From NCBI GenBank assembly GCA_025667525.1, contig CM046881.1, forward strand, positions 499,865,627 through 499,929,626: a stretch of 64,000 nucleotides of DNA, written 5' to 3'. The DNA comes from Glebionis coronaria (Eukaryota; Streptophyta; Magnoliopsida; Asterales; Asteraceae). Below the pieces are notes generated by a model. It was not told where the DNA came from. It made no database searches and saw only the letters and a list, made by a program, of their open reading frames with translations. Position numbers and translations under genes: made by a program. Positions 25,601 to 37,938 of this stretch are shown here, in pieces; within the stretch, counting starts at the first letter, position 1; each line of letters opens with the position of its first letter.

Positions 25601-25904
25601 AACTTGTTAATGGTTTGACACCTAAGGTGTAAGTGGCTTAATATGGCCGGTTTTGATGGGGGTGGGACAAGTGTCCCACTTGTCTCATCCCCATTTATTT
25701 ACGGGTACTCCTCGATTCTAGTTTCCTCGATTTGCGTGCCCTCGGGTTGTTTTACGAAAAACGTTTTTATAAATTATGAATCAACGTCACAAAACGAATC
25801 CAATAAAAATTGTCTCATCAAAAACGGAGTTCGAAAACGTAAATACGTAACGTTGAATCCTCCGGTTTAGACGTAGCCGATGCTACCTCAAGATGTAAAT
25901 CCAA
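22698..25904 (-). repeat. Element A 5' LTR, truncated at its outer end
   Basis: Near-identical to 13811-17017. It stops at gtaaatccaa, where the next text (tagtgaagataacg) is from another element; in the 3' LTR the text continues for about 100 bases more. From 22825 onwards it is also the first part of tandem unit 1. Confidence 0.85.
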
Positions 25905-26811
25905 TAGTGAAGATAACGCTTATTAATACATGTTGGATTTGAGCGTCATCAAATCCCCTCAAACTTAAGTATTGCTTGCCCTCGAGCAAGTAAAGTAAAA
26001 TTCCAAATTCAAAATCTAAACATAAACTTGTTTTCGACTCTCTAATTCTATAAAATGCTAAAGACTCAAGAAATAGTAGACATATTTTAATCCGACGGGG
26101 CATGAGCACCCGACAATTTTATCAAAAAGGACTATATCAATTTTGATAAATAAAAGCAAAAATACTAACCACCAAATGATCACTTCCATCTCTCATCATA
26201 CTATCCTCATCTTTCTCCATTTTTTTTTCATCTTCAAGTACCACGTCTTGACACATTGGCCAATCGATACTACCATTTTACTTCTTCTTCCTTCCTCTTC
26301 ATAATTTATAGCTCATTGGCTATTTATAATTTAGCTTATAGCTCATCGGCTATTTGCATCTTTTCCGCAATCCCCTCACACTTTAGATGAACATACGCTA
26401 CAAAAAATACAAAATAGAGTAGCTAATCCTTTTTTGTTGAAATAACTTATTCGAATTCAAAGTGTGACCAACTTGATCATCAAAAATCATTTATAAAATA
26501 GGTGATTAGCAACAACTTTTTTAAAATATTTTTCCTTTTATCATCTATTCTTGCCATAATCACACAAATTGTGATCTCATTGCGGATTAATACACTACTA
26601 AAATAAAAAAATTTAAATTTTAACTATTCTTTAGATTTTTACGATTCTTTTGAAAAGTAACTAAATTTGACAAAATAGACCATTTTTCCTATTTGACCAC
26701 CCCCCACACTTAAGTTTGACATTTTCCTCAATGGTAATAAACGTACTTAAAAGTATAAGAAAATGGGAAAAATAAGGTCAAATGATACTACCGAAATATG
26801 ATGTAAAACCC
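25905..26811 (-). mobile_element. Tat-like element 3' end (unit 1)
   Basis: On the minus strand it reads: non-coding text, a first purine tract (taagtgtggggggtgg, about 26714-26698), about 750 bases more, then gcaagcaatacttaagtttgaggggatt and an LTR start TGATGACGC at 25951. Only about 47 bp of the LTR remain before the break with LTR A. No coding domain is included. Element C entered it at 26811/26812. Confidence 0.7.
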
Positions 26812-27323
26812 GCATGCTTTTACCATGAGTAGTACCCTTAGGATCGTACGTACTAGATTAAAACTTTCCTAATATAGCATGATTACGATTACGTGTTAGG
26901 ATTTTACGTATTACGTACGTGTTAGAACACGATAAGTATTTACTATGCACGATCACGTAATATTTATTTGACGATAATTAATCACGAACATGCGATCATG
27001 AAATCATGAACGTAATTAAAACACGAACTATTATTAATTACGTATATATATTTATTACGAGCGTATTTAAATATATTAGATCACGGTATTTACGTAACGA
27101 GAACACTTAAAACACGAACACAAATAATCACAAACGTTTAAGTTAACAACAAGACACGAAAAAAGGTACGGGTACCCCAAGTGGGGCCCCTACCCGCGGC
27201 TACAAGGACAAATGGGCCAAGCTCATTTGTCAAATTTACTAAAAGGGGGTTAATAATTTTTCGCTACTCATTTTTCATTCATAGAAGATTTTAGAAAAAA
27301 AAACCCTAAAACCCTCCTTCCCT
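26812..27323 (+). repeat. Element C 5' LTR, first part (unit 1)
   Basis: Begins TGTAAAACCCGCATGC, and follows 57951-58463 closely up to ttccct. Four unmatched bases (actc) follow and then B-type internal sequence. Confidence 0.85.
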
Positions 27324-27327
27324 ACTC

Positions 27328-27844
27328 ATACCCGACCCGCGAGACCTAAAATGATTGTTGAAATTAGGATCTGATTATTGATCGCCGGTAGTGGGCAGGA
27401 GGTTATGTGAATATGAAGTGTAGATCTTGAAGTGTCAGATGGGAAGCGAAGTTATGCCAAAAAATTTCACCATGGAAAGATGAATGGATGATCTGAAAGA
27501 TCATGGGATATAATTCCTCGTTGTATGGGACCATTGAGATGATGTAAAAAGTTGGTTTGAAAGGCATATAAGATGGATCTACCCTAGGACTTCAAGTGCT
27601 GCGTGAATTATGTTTCGTATATCTAACTTGATGAAATGTCTATCAAGTGAAAATCTGATCACTTCTTGATAAAGTTTAGATCGGCGAAAAGTTGCATTCA
27701 TCAAAAACCCGTGAACATCATGGATAGAGAAAGTAAGTCAACATTAAGCCTGATCTTAATCCCGTAGTTATGTTTGATGAAACTCGCGTATTGTAATGGA
27801 TTACACTTATGAGAAAAGATCGTATGTGGAGGAAATACCCACAT
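27328..27844 (+). mobile_element. B-type element internal 3' fragment (unit 1)
   Basis: Matches 46349-46862, from atacccgacccgcgag to ggaaatacccacat. It is non-coding and ends at the tandem junction, before reaching the purine tract. Confidence 0.85.
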
Positions 27845-30800
27845 AAATATCAAAGTTACATCGGTCCCAAGTCATATTAATTCATACAAAGTTTTACAAA
27901 GTATTTGAATGGAAAATATTGTTTAAGTGCGGGCCATGAATTCTTGTCGTCTTCTCGAGAATTACCTTCAAGTACCTGAGATAAAACATGTTAAAAGAAA
28001 AGGTCAGCGATAATGCCGAGTGAATTCATAGAGTTTAATAAATTCCATCAATATAACTTTGGTATAAAATTAGTACCAAAAATCACTTCGTACAAATCAT
28101 TGTAATAGGCCGTAAAATAGCCAAAATCATTTTATACTAATCTTTGAAATGGGCCATAAAATAGCCAAAGTCATTTTTATACAAATCCTTATCGCAAATC
28201 ATAATATAGGCATTTGCCTTAAAAATCATTATACGAGCCAATGTCGTAAAAACATCATACAATATGTCTTATGACGTCGTATAAATTCAAGTAAAAAAAA
28301 ACCGTTATATGAATATGGTTATGAAAACCAAAACACGCACATAATATCAATAGTATGACCCTGTATTGCTAGTCAGGCAATACATCGTAATTCGAAGCGT
28401 CTAATAGCATTTCGTTAGTTTTGGATTATTATAAGCCGCATGACATTGTTACCTTACTAAACCAAAACGGGTAGCTAACCCGATACCAATTTTTCCCATC
28501 TAAAGTAGCGTGTCGTCACAAAGGTCACGCTATGGAAATCTTCTCATACATAAATTCGCTTACCAATCAATGTGGCACGACGGGGATCAACCGTCAAGGC
28601 GCGAACTGGGGTGATCGTCCCCAAATAGTACTATTAAATGCATAAGCGTCTACCAAATCCCGGTAGTTCACAATTCATGCTAATGGGACTTTTAGTAACA
28701 TAACCTAACTTTAATAATCCATTTAATTTCATCTATCGGGTCCTTTAATCATTTATCGGGTCATACAATCGGGTCATTCAATCATTCGGGTCCAAATTCA
28801 ATAAACAAACAATCGGGACAAATGGTGTCCTATTTAATAAAAACTAACATGTTATCTCCCTCGCGGGTTTATAAAACATTTATAAAAACATTTAAAAGAG
28901 TGCGAGGCTATGAACTCACGTTGATGTGGGAAGGCGGTTATCGGCGATTTGGATGTACGGTACGTGCTTCAATCACGGAAACCTAGACAAATAATGCTTG
29001 GTCTTAGACTCATGTCCAATGAATTTATAAAAATAACAATTATGTATACATATGATGATTATATATATATGATGATCAAGTGGGTTTACATATTCTCGTT
29101 TACTCATTTTAGTGTTATATGTCGATAGCTTTTATACTAGTTTACTAGTTTTACCCATTTACGTGTCTTAAGTCCAATAAGCTTATTATAAGTTATTAAC
29201 TTATTTTAATCCATTTTGTACTTATATTATCAGTACATACACTTTCAAGTTGGGCCCAAATGGGTTAAGCCGAATAAGTTCTTTTTATGGGTGTTTATCT
29301 TATTTAGTCCAATTATTAGCCCAAGTATTAGTCCAATATGTTTACTTAGCTCGTTAATGTCCGTATTTCTTATAGTTCGGGTTTTATCGGTTTTTGCTTG
29401 TATTAGTTACCAATACATCAGTATATGACTTTTATAAACTTTACATTAGACGGGTTTGGTCGTCTAAGTTTTATTTGGCGAAAAACGTTAATTTTACGGC
29501 GATAGCCGAAAAAGTCGTAAAAATCAAGTTTATAGTTTTTATTACTTATAAATATTATTTTACCACCATTTATACAATTTACCCATTTAATTAACCTTTT
29601 ATACATTTATATAAATAAGTTTTATAAGTTAGTGGGTTTATATTTTTAAATTTTATACATTATAATGTGAGTGCTTATATAATAATAATAAACATTATTT
29701 CCAAAAATCTGATTTTTAACTTCATGTTCACCATTTTTAACATATCTAGAGTTCTATAATAAATTAGAAGCTCATTTTTGGATGGCATGATCTTCATAAT
29801 ATGTGCTACATTTAACTTAGTTATAGCTACTGCCCATTTTGAGTTTAAGTTGCCTTAACAGTCCCTACAAAACTGCTTATTCAGATTAGACCACCTAACT
29901 TGTTTTGATCATATCTCACTCATTATTTTGATTTCATTGCATGGCCAACTCTCACATGTGTACAAGACCGATAGATTACTTTAAATCCATTTTACTTCAT
30001 CATTTTATCAGTCTAACATGTGGTTCTTTACTTTTTTTATACAGCCTATCATTTAAACAAGATTTACCCATTTTTACTTATAGTTTTTCATCTTTTTATC
30101 CATGATTATCAACAACAAATCCCCACATAACATTTTTATCATCATATAATCATCATAAATATATACAATAGGAAATAAAATACATGTTTACATAATCAAA
30201 ATAACAAGAAGACGAGGAGGACAATCTTTATACCACCATGATGATGTAGGTTGATCAAAACATGGATTTTTGATGGAGAAACTTGTGATGCACCAAGACC
30301 ATCTTCAAGACCATCATTCTTCATGAGAACCTTGTGGAAAATCAGCCCTCCTACTCCATGAAAACTCCTCCTTGGATGTTATAAGCACCACCAATCAATA
30401 GGGTTTCAAAAGGGCTTCAACATATGCAAGTATAACATAGGATTTCATGGTTGTTTTTGATAAAAATGGTGTTTGTGGAAGAAATATGGGACGGCACATA
30501 TGAGGTGAAGATAGAAAATGGGTGTTGATTGCATAGTGAGAAATGAGCTAGTAGTTTGTGTTGGTGGTTTTGTGAAGTGGAAAGCTTCATTGTGAAGCTA
30601 GTTAGATAAGTGTTGTTTAACTTGTTAATGGTTTGACACCTAAGGTGTAAGTGGCTTAATATGGCCGGTTTTGATGGGGGTGGGACAAGTGTCCCACTTG
30701 TCTCATCCCCATTTATTTACGGGTACTCCTCGATTCTAGTTTCCTCGATTTGCGTGCCCTCGGGTTGTTTTACGAAAAACGTTTTTATAAATTATGAATC

Positions 30801-30922
30801 AACGTCACAAAACGAATCCAATAAAAATTGTCTCATCAAAAACGGAGTTCGAAAACGTAAATACGTAACGTTGAATCCTCCGGTTTAGACGTAGTCGATG
30901 CTACCTCAAGACGTAAATCCAA
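27842..30922 (-). repeat. A-type LTR fragment (unit 2)
   Basis: Copy of 22825-25904. It starts inside the LTR at cataaatatcaaag, and stops at gtaaatccaa as in unit 1. Confidence 0.85.
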
Positions 30923-31818
30923 TAGTGAAGATAACGCTTATTAATACATGTTGGATTTGAGCGTCATCAAATCCCCTCAAACTTAAGTATTGCTTGCCCT
31001 CGAGCAAGTAAAGTAAAATTCCAAATTCAAAATCTAAACATAAACTTGTTTTCGACTCTCTAATTCTATAAAATGCTAAAGACCCAAGAAATAGTAGACA
31101 TATTTTAATCCGACGGGGCATGAGCACCCGACAATTTTATCAAAAAGGACTATATCAATTTTGATAAATAAAAGCAAAAATACTAACCACCAAATGATCA
31201 CTTCCATCTCTCATCATACTATCCTCATCTTTCTCCATTTTTTTTCATCTTCAAGTACCACGTCTTGACACATTGGCCAATCGATACTACCATTTTACTT
31301 CTTCTTCCTTCCTCTTCATAATTTATAGCTCATTGGCTATTTATAATTTAGCTTATAGCTCATCGGCTATTTGCATCTTTTCCGCAATCCCCTCACACTT
31401 TGGATGAACATACGCTACAAAAAATACAAAATAGAGTAGCTAATCCTTTTTTGTTGAAATAACTTATTCGAATTCAAAGTGTGACCAACTTGATCATCAA
31501 AAATCATTTATAAAATAGGTGATTAGCAACAACTTTTTTAAAACATTTTGCCTTTTATCATCTATTCTTGCCATAATCACACAAATTGTGATCTCATTGC
31601 GGATTAATACACTACTAAAATAAAAAAATTTAAATTTTAACTATTCTTTAGATTTTTACGATTCTTTTGAAAAGTAACTAAATTTGACAAAATAGACCAT
31701 TTTTCCTATTTGACCACCCCTCACACTTAAGTTTGACATTTTCCTCAATGGTAATAAACGTACTTAAAAGTATAAGAAAATGGGAAAAATAAGGTCAAAT
31801 GATACTACCGAAATATGA
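30923..31818 (-). mobile_element. Tat-like element 3' end (unit 2)
   Basis: Copy of 25905-26811. LTR start TGATGACGC is at 30969 on the minus strand. Confidence 0.7.
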
Positions 31819-32339
31819 TGTAAAACCCACATGCTTTTACCATGAGTAGTACCCTTAGGATCGTACGTACTAGATTAAAACTTTCCTAATATAGCATGAT
31901 TACGATTACGTGTTAGGATTTTACGTATTACGTACGTGTTAGAACACGATAAGTATTTACTATGCACGATCACGTAATATTTATTTGACGATAATTAATC
32001 ACGAACATGCGATCATGAAATCATGAACGTAATTATAACACGAACTATTATTAATTACGTATATATATTTATTACGAGCGTATTTAAATATATTAGATCA
32101 CGGTATTTACGTAACGAGAACACTTAAAACACGAACACAAATAATCACAAACGTTTAACTTAACAACGAGACACGGAAAAAGGTACGGGTACCCCAAGTG
32201 GGGCCCCTACCCGCGGCTACAAGGACAAATGGGCCAAGCTCATTTGTCAAATTTACTAAAAGGGGGTTAATAATTTTTCGCTACTCATTTTTCATTCATA
32301 GAAGATTTTAGAAAAAAAACCCTAAAACCCTCCTTCCCT
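31819..32339 (+). repeat. Element C 5' LTR, first part (unit 2)
   Basis: Copy of 26812-27323 with a few substitutions, for example tgtaaaacccAc. Confidence 0.85.
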
Positions 32340-32343
32340 ACTC

Positions 32344-32860
32344 ATACCCGACCCGCGAGACCTAAAATGATTGTTGAAATTAGGATCTGATTATTGATCG
32401 CCGGTAGTGGGCAGGAGGTTATGTGAATATGAAGTGTAGATCTTGAAGTGTCAGATGGGAAGCGAAGTTATGCCAAAAAATTTCACCATGGAAAGATGAA
32501 TGGATGATCTGAAAGATCATGGGATATAATTCCTCGTTGTATGGGACCATTGAGATGATGTAAAAAGTTGGTTTGAAAGGCATATAAGATGGATCTACCC
32601 TAGGACTTCAAGAGCTGCGTGAATTATGTTTCGTATATCTAACTTGATGAAATGTCTATCAAGTGAAAATCTGATCACTTCTTGATAAAGTTTAGATCGG
32701 CGAAAAGTTGCATTCATCAAAAACCCGTGAACATCATGGATAGAGAAAGTAAGTCAACATTAAGCCTGATCTTATTCCCGTAGTTATGTTTGATGAAACT
32801 CGCGTATTGTAATGGATTACACTTATGAGAAAAGATCGTATGTGGAGGAAATACCCACAT
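32344..32860 (+). mobile_element. B-type element internal 3' fragment (unit 2)
   Basis: Copy of 27328-27844, ending at the second cccacat|aaatatc junction. Confidence 0.85.
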
Positions 32861-35800
32861 AAATATCAAAGTTACATCGGTCCCAAGTCATATTAATTCA
32901 TACAAAGTTTTACAAAGTATTTGAATGGAAAATATTGTTTAAGTGCGGGCCATGAATTCTTGTCGTCTTCCCGAGAATTACCTTCAAGTACCTGAGATAA
33001 AACATGTTAAAAGAAAAGGTCAGCGATAATGCCGAGTGAATTCATAGAGTTTAATAAATTCCATCAATATAACTTTGGTATAAAATTAGTACCAAAAATC
33101 ACTTCGTACAAATCATTGTAATAGGCCGTAAAATAGCCAAAATCATTTTATACTAATCTTTGAAATGGGCCATAAAATAGCCAAAGTCATTTTTATACAA
33201 ATCCTTATCGCAAATCATAATATAGGCATTTGCCTTAAAAATCATTATACGAGCCAATGTCGTAAAAACATCATACAATATGTCTTATGACGTCGTATAA
33301 ATTCAAGTAAAAAAAAACCGTTATATGAATATGGTTATGAAAACCAAAACACGCACATAATATCAATAGTATGACCCTGTATTGCTAGTCAGGCAATACA
33401 TCGTAATTCGAAGCGTCTAATAGCATTTCGTTAGTTTTGGATTATTATAAGCCGCATGACATTGTTACCTTACTAAACCAAAACGGGTAGCTAACCCGAT
33501 ACCAATTTTTCCCATCTAAAGTAGCGTGTCGTCACAAAGGTCACGCTATGGAAATCTTCTCATACATAAATTCGCTTACCAATCAATGTGGCACGACGGG
33601 GATCAACCGTCAAGGCGCGAACTGGGGTGATCGTCCCCAAATAGTACTATTAAATGCATAAGCGTCTACCAAATCCCGGTAGTTCACAATTCATGCTAAT
33701 GGGACTTTTAGTAACATAACCTAACTTTAATAATCCATTTAATTTCATCTATCGGGTCCATTAATCATTTATCGGGTCATACAATCGGGTCATTCAATCA
33801 TTCGGGTCCAAATTCAATAAACAAACAATCGGGACAAATGGTGTCCTATTTAATAAAAACTAACATGTTATCTCCCTCGCGGGTTTATAAAAAATTTATA
33901 AAAACATTTAAAAGAGTGCGAGGCTATGAACTCACGTTGATGTGGGAAGGCGGTTATCGGCGATTTGGATGTACGGTACGTGCTTCAATCACGGAAACCT
34001 AGACAAATAATCCTTGGTCTTAGACTCATGTCCAATGAATTTATAAAAATAACAATTATGTATACATATGATGATTATATATATATTATGATCAAGTGGG
34101 TTTACATATTCTCGTTTACTCTTTTTAGTGTTATATGTCGATAGCTTTTATACTAGTTTACTAGTTTTACCCATTTACGTGTCTTAAGTCCAATAAGCTT
34201 ATTATAAGTTATTAACTTATTTTAATCCATTTTGTACTTATATTATCAGTACATACACTTTCAAGTTGGGCCCAAATGGGTTAAGCCGAATAAGTTCTTT
34301 TTATGGGTGTTTATCTTATTTAGTCCTATTATTAGCCCAAGTATTAGTCCAATATGTTTACTTAGCTTGTTAATGTCCGTATTTCTTATAGTTCGGGTTT
34401 TATTGGTTTTTGCTTGTATTAGTTACCTATACATCAGTATATGACTTTTATAAACTTTACATTAGACGGGTTTGGTCGTCTAAGTTTTATTTGGCGAAAA
34501 ACGTTAATTTTACGGCGATAGCCGAAAAAATCGTAAAAATCAAGTTTATAATTTTTATTACTTATAAATATTATTTTACCACCATTTATATAATTTACCC
34601 ATTTAACTAACCTTTTATACATTTATATAAATAAGTTTTATAAGTTAGTGGGTTTATATTTTTATATTTTATACATTATAATGTGAGTGCTTATATAATA
34701 ATAATAAACATTATTTCCAAAAATCTGATTTTTAACTTCATGTTCACCATTTTTAACATATCTAGAGTTCTATAATGAATTAGAAGCTCATTTTTGGATG
34801 GCATAATGTGCTACATTTAACTTAGTTATAGCTACTGCCCATTTTGAGTTTAAGTTGCCTTAACAGTCCCTACAAAACTGCTTATTCAGATTAGACCACC
34901 TAACTTGTTTTGATCATATCTCACTCATTATTTTGATTCCATTGCATGGCCAACTCTCACATGTGTACAAGACCCATAGATTACTGTAAATCCATTTTAC
35001 TTCATCATTTTATCAGTCTAACATGTGGTTCTTTACTGTTTTTATACAGCCTATCATTTAAACAAGATTTACCCATTTTTACTTATAGTTTTTCATCTTT
35101 TTATCCATGATTATCAACAACAAATCCCCACATAACATTTTTATCATCATATAATCATCATAAATATATACAATAGGAAATAAAATACATGTTTACATAA
35201 TCAAAATAACAAGAAGACGAGGAGAACAATCTTTATACCACCATGATGATGTAGGTTGATCAAAACATGGATTTTTTATGGAGAAACTTGTGATGCACCA
35301 AGACCATCTTCAAGACCATCATTCTTCATGAGAACCTTGTGGAAAATCAGCCCTCCTACTCCATGAAAACTCCTCCTTGGATGTTATAAGCACCACCAAT
35401 CAATAGGGTTTCAAAAGGGCTTCAACATATGCAAGTATAACATAGGATTTCATGGTTGTTTTTGATAAAAATGGTGTTTGTGGAAGAAATATGGGACGGC
35501 ACATATGAGGTGAAGATAGAAAATGGGTGTTGATTGCATGGTGAGAAATGAGCTAGTAGTTTGTGTTGGTGGTTTTGTGAAGTGGAAAGCTTCATTGTGA
35601 AGCTAGTTAGACAAGTGTTGTTTAACTTGTTAATGGTTTGACACCTAAGGTGTAAGTGGCTTAATATGGCCGGTTTTGATGGGGGTGGGACAAGTGTCCC
35701 ACTTGTCTCATTCCCATTTATTTACGGGTACTCCTCGATTCTAGTTTCCTCGATTTGCGTGCCCTCGGGTCGTTTTACGAAAAACGTTTTTATAAATTAT

Positions 35801-35927
35801 GAATCAACGTCACAAAACGAATCCAATAAAAATTGGCTCATCAAAAACGGAGTTCGAAAACGTAAATACGTAACGTTGAATCCTCCGGTTTAGACGTAGT
35901 CGATGCTACCTCAAGACGTAAATCCAA
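32858..35927 (-). repeat. A-type LTR fragment (unit 3)
   Basis: Third copy. It carries several states found in the 3' LTR of A rather than in units 1 and 2, for example acccatagattactgtaaatcc near 34975 and gttagacaagtg near 35606. It also has a short deletion near 34803. Confidence 0.85.
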
Positions 35928-36820
35928 TAGTGAAGATAACGCTTATTAATACATGTTGGATTTGAGCGTCATCAAATCCCCTCAAACTTAAGTATTGCTT
36001 GGCCTCGAGCAAGTAAAGTAAAATTCCAAATTCAAAATCTAAACATAAACTTGTTTTCGACTCTCTAATTCTATAAAATGCTAAAGACTCAAGAAATAGT
36101 AGACATATTTTAATCCGACGGGGCATGAGCACCCGACAATTTTATCAAAAAGGACTATATCAATTTTGATAAATAAAAGCAAAAATACTAACCACCAAAT
36201 GATCACTTCCATCTCTCATCATACTATCCTCATCTTTCTCCATTTTTTTTCATCTTCAAGTACCACGTCTTGACACATTGGCCAATCGATACTACCATTT
36301 TACTTCTTCCTTCGTCTTCATAATTTATAGCTCATTGGCTATTTATAATTTAGCTTATAGCTCATCGGCTATTTGCTTCTGTTCCGCAATCCCCTCACAC
36401 TTTGGATGAACATACGCTACAAAAAATACAAAATAGAGTAGCTAATCCTTTTTTGTTGAAATAACTTATTCGAATTCAAAGTGTGACCAACTTGATCATC
36501 AAAAATCATTTATAAAATAGGTGATTAGCAACAACTTTTTTAAAATATTTTGCCTTTTATCATCTATTCTTGCCATAATCACACAAATTGTGATCTCATT
36601 GCGGATTAATACACTACTAAAATAAAAAAATTTAAATTTTAACTATTCTTTAGATTTTTACGATTCTTTTGAAAAGTAACTAAATTTGACAAAATAGACC
36701 ATTTTTCCTATTTGACCACCCCCCACACTTAAGTTTGACATTTTCCTCAATGGTAATAAACGTACTTAAAAGTATAAGAAAATGGGAAAAATAAGGTCAA
36801 ATGATACTACCGAAATATGA
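35928..36820 (-). mobile_element. Tat-like element 3' end (unit 3)
   Basis: Third copy of the piece. It is immediately followed by the LTR start of element C at 36821. Confidence 0.7.
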
Positions 36821-37341
36821 TGTAAAACCCGCATGCTTTTACCATGAGTAGTACCCTTAGGATCGTACGTACTAGATTAAAACTTTCCTAATATAGCATG
36901 ATTACGATTACGTGTTAGGATTTTACGTATTACGTACGTGTTAGAACACGATAAGTATTTACTATGCACGATCACGTAATATTTATTTGACGATAATTAA
37001 TCACGAACATGCGATCATGAAATCATGAACGTAATTAAAACACGAACTATTATTAATTACGTATATATACTTATTACGAGCGTATTTAAATATATTAGAT
37101 CACGGTATTTACGTAACGAGAACACTTAAAACACGAACACAAATAATCACAAACGTTTAACTTAACAACGAGACACGGAAAAAGGTACGGGTACCCCAAG
37201 TGGGGCCCCTACCCGCGGCTACAAGGACAAATGGGCCAAGCTCATTTGTCAAATTTACTAAAAGGGGGTTAATAATTTTCCGCTACTCATTTTTCATTCA
37301 TAGAAGATTTTAGAAAAAAAACCCTAAAACCCTCCTTCCCT
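36821..37341 (+). repeat. Element C 5' LTR, first part (unit 3)
   Basis: Third copy. This is the copy physically linked to the rest of the C LTR at 50400, with the B-type insertion between. About 300 bp of C LTR (equivalent to 58464-58759) is missing at that insertion. Confidence 0.8.
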
Positions 37342-37345
37342 ACTC

Positions 37346-37938
37346 ATACCCGACCCGCGAGAACTAAAATGATTGTTGAAATTAGGATCTGATTATTGAT
37401 CGCCGGTAGTGGGCAGGAGGTTATGTGAATATGAAGTGTAGATCTTGAAGTGTCAGATGGGAAGCGAAGTTATGCCAAAAAATTTCACCATGGAAAGATG
37501 AATGGATGATCTGAAAGATCATGGGATATAATTCCTCGTTGTATGGGACCATTGAGATGATGTAAAAAGTTGGTTTGAAAGGCATATAAGATGGATCTAC
37601 CCTAGGACTTCAAGAGCTGCGTGAATTATGTTTCGTATATCTAACTTGATGAAATGTCTATCAAGTGAAAATCTGATCACTTCTTGATAAAGTTTAGATC
37701 GGCGAAAAGTTGCATTCATCAAAAACCCGGGAACATCATGGATAGAGAAAGTAAGTCAACATTAAGCCTGATCTTATTCCCGTAGTTATGTTTGATGAAA
37801 CTCGCGTATTATAATGGATTACACTTATGAGAAAAGATCGTATGTGGAGGAAATACCCACATGGCTTTAACTCTATAAGAAGCGAGTAGTAAGATAAGAT
37901 GATCTTTGAGGACAAAGATCCTGTTTTGGGATAAATGC
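37346..37938 (+). mobile_element. B-type internal 3' end with purine tract, unit 3
   Basis: Continues past the tandem junction through catggctttaactc and gaggacaaagatcctg to a purine tract tgttttgggataaatgc at 37922-37938. The tract abuts the 5' LTR of element B. This is therefore the tail of a second, otherwise missing element that shares the LTR at 37939. Confidence 0.8.

Larger units (their letters stand above)
13811..25904 (-). mobile_element. Element A: Ty3 element with 3.3-kb LTRs and decayed pol
   Basis: Minus-strand element in the 3' LTR of E. The 3' LTR is 13811-17121, the internal region 17122-22697, and the 5' LTR runs from 22698. The 5' LTR breaks off at 25904, about 120 bp short of its outer end. 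The LTRs start TGTGACAATC and end GTGTTACA on the minus strand. A primer site and a purine tract sit at the expected places. LTR pairs differ at only a few positions in their first 300 bases (for example 14006, 14024, 14028), so insertion is recent. Yet no gag or pol frame over 80 codons is present. The integrase-like remnant and initiator-Met primer site suggest a chromovirus, Tekay/Del-like, with low certainty. Confidence 0.85.
22825..37862. repeat. Three-copy tandem repeat, period about 5.0 kb
   Basis: Units start at the trinucleotide cat at 22825, 27842 and 32858, and the array ends at cat 37860. Periods are 5,017, 5,016 and 5,002 bp. Each unit contains, in order, an A-type LTR piece, a Tat-like 3' end, the first 512-521 bp of the C LTR, and about 520 bp of B-type internal 3' end. 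At both internal junctions the text is cccacat|aaatatc: B-type sequence reads cccaCATggc and LTR A reads attCATaaat, so the join uses a 3-bp microhomology. Sequence beyond the third unit continues into the normal B-type text catggctttaactc. Confidence 0.9.

Noticed and set aside
15312..36132. Small frames of 62-75 codons repeated near 15312, 24198, 29216 and 34232, near 16757, 25643, 30661 and 35666, and near 25888, 30906 and 35911
   Set aside because: They recur only because the LTRs and tandem units repeat. They overlap each other on both strands, have no motif, and lie in non-coding LTR sequence.
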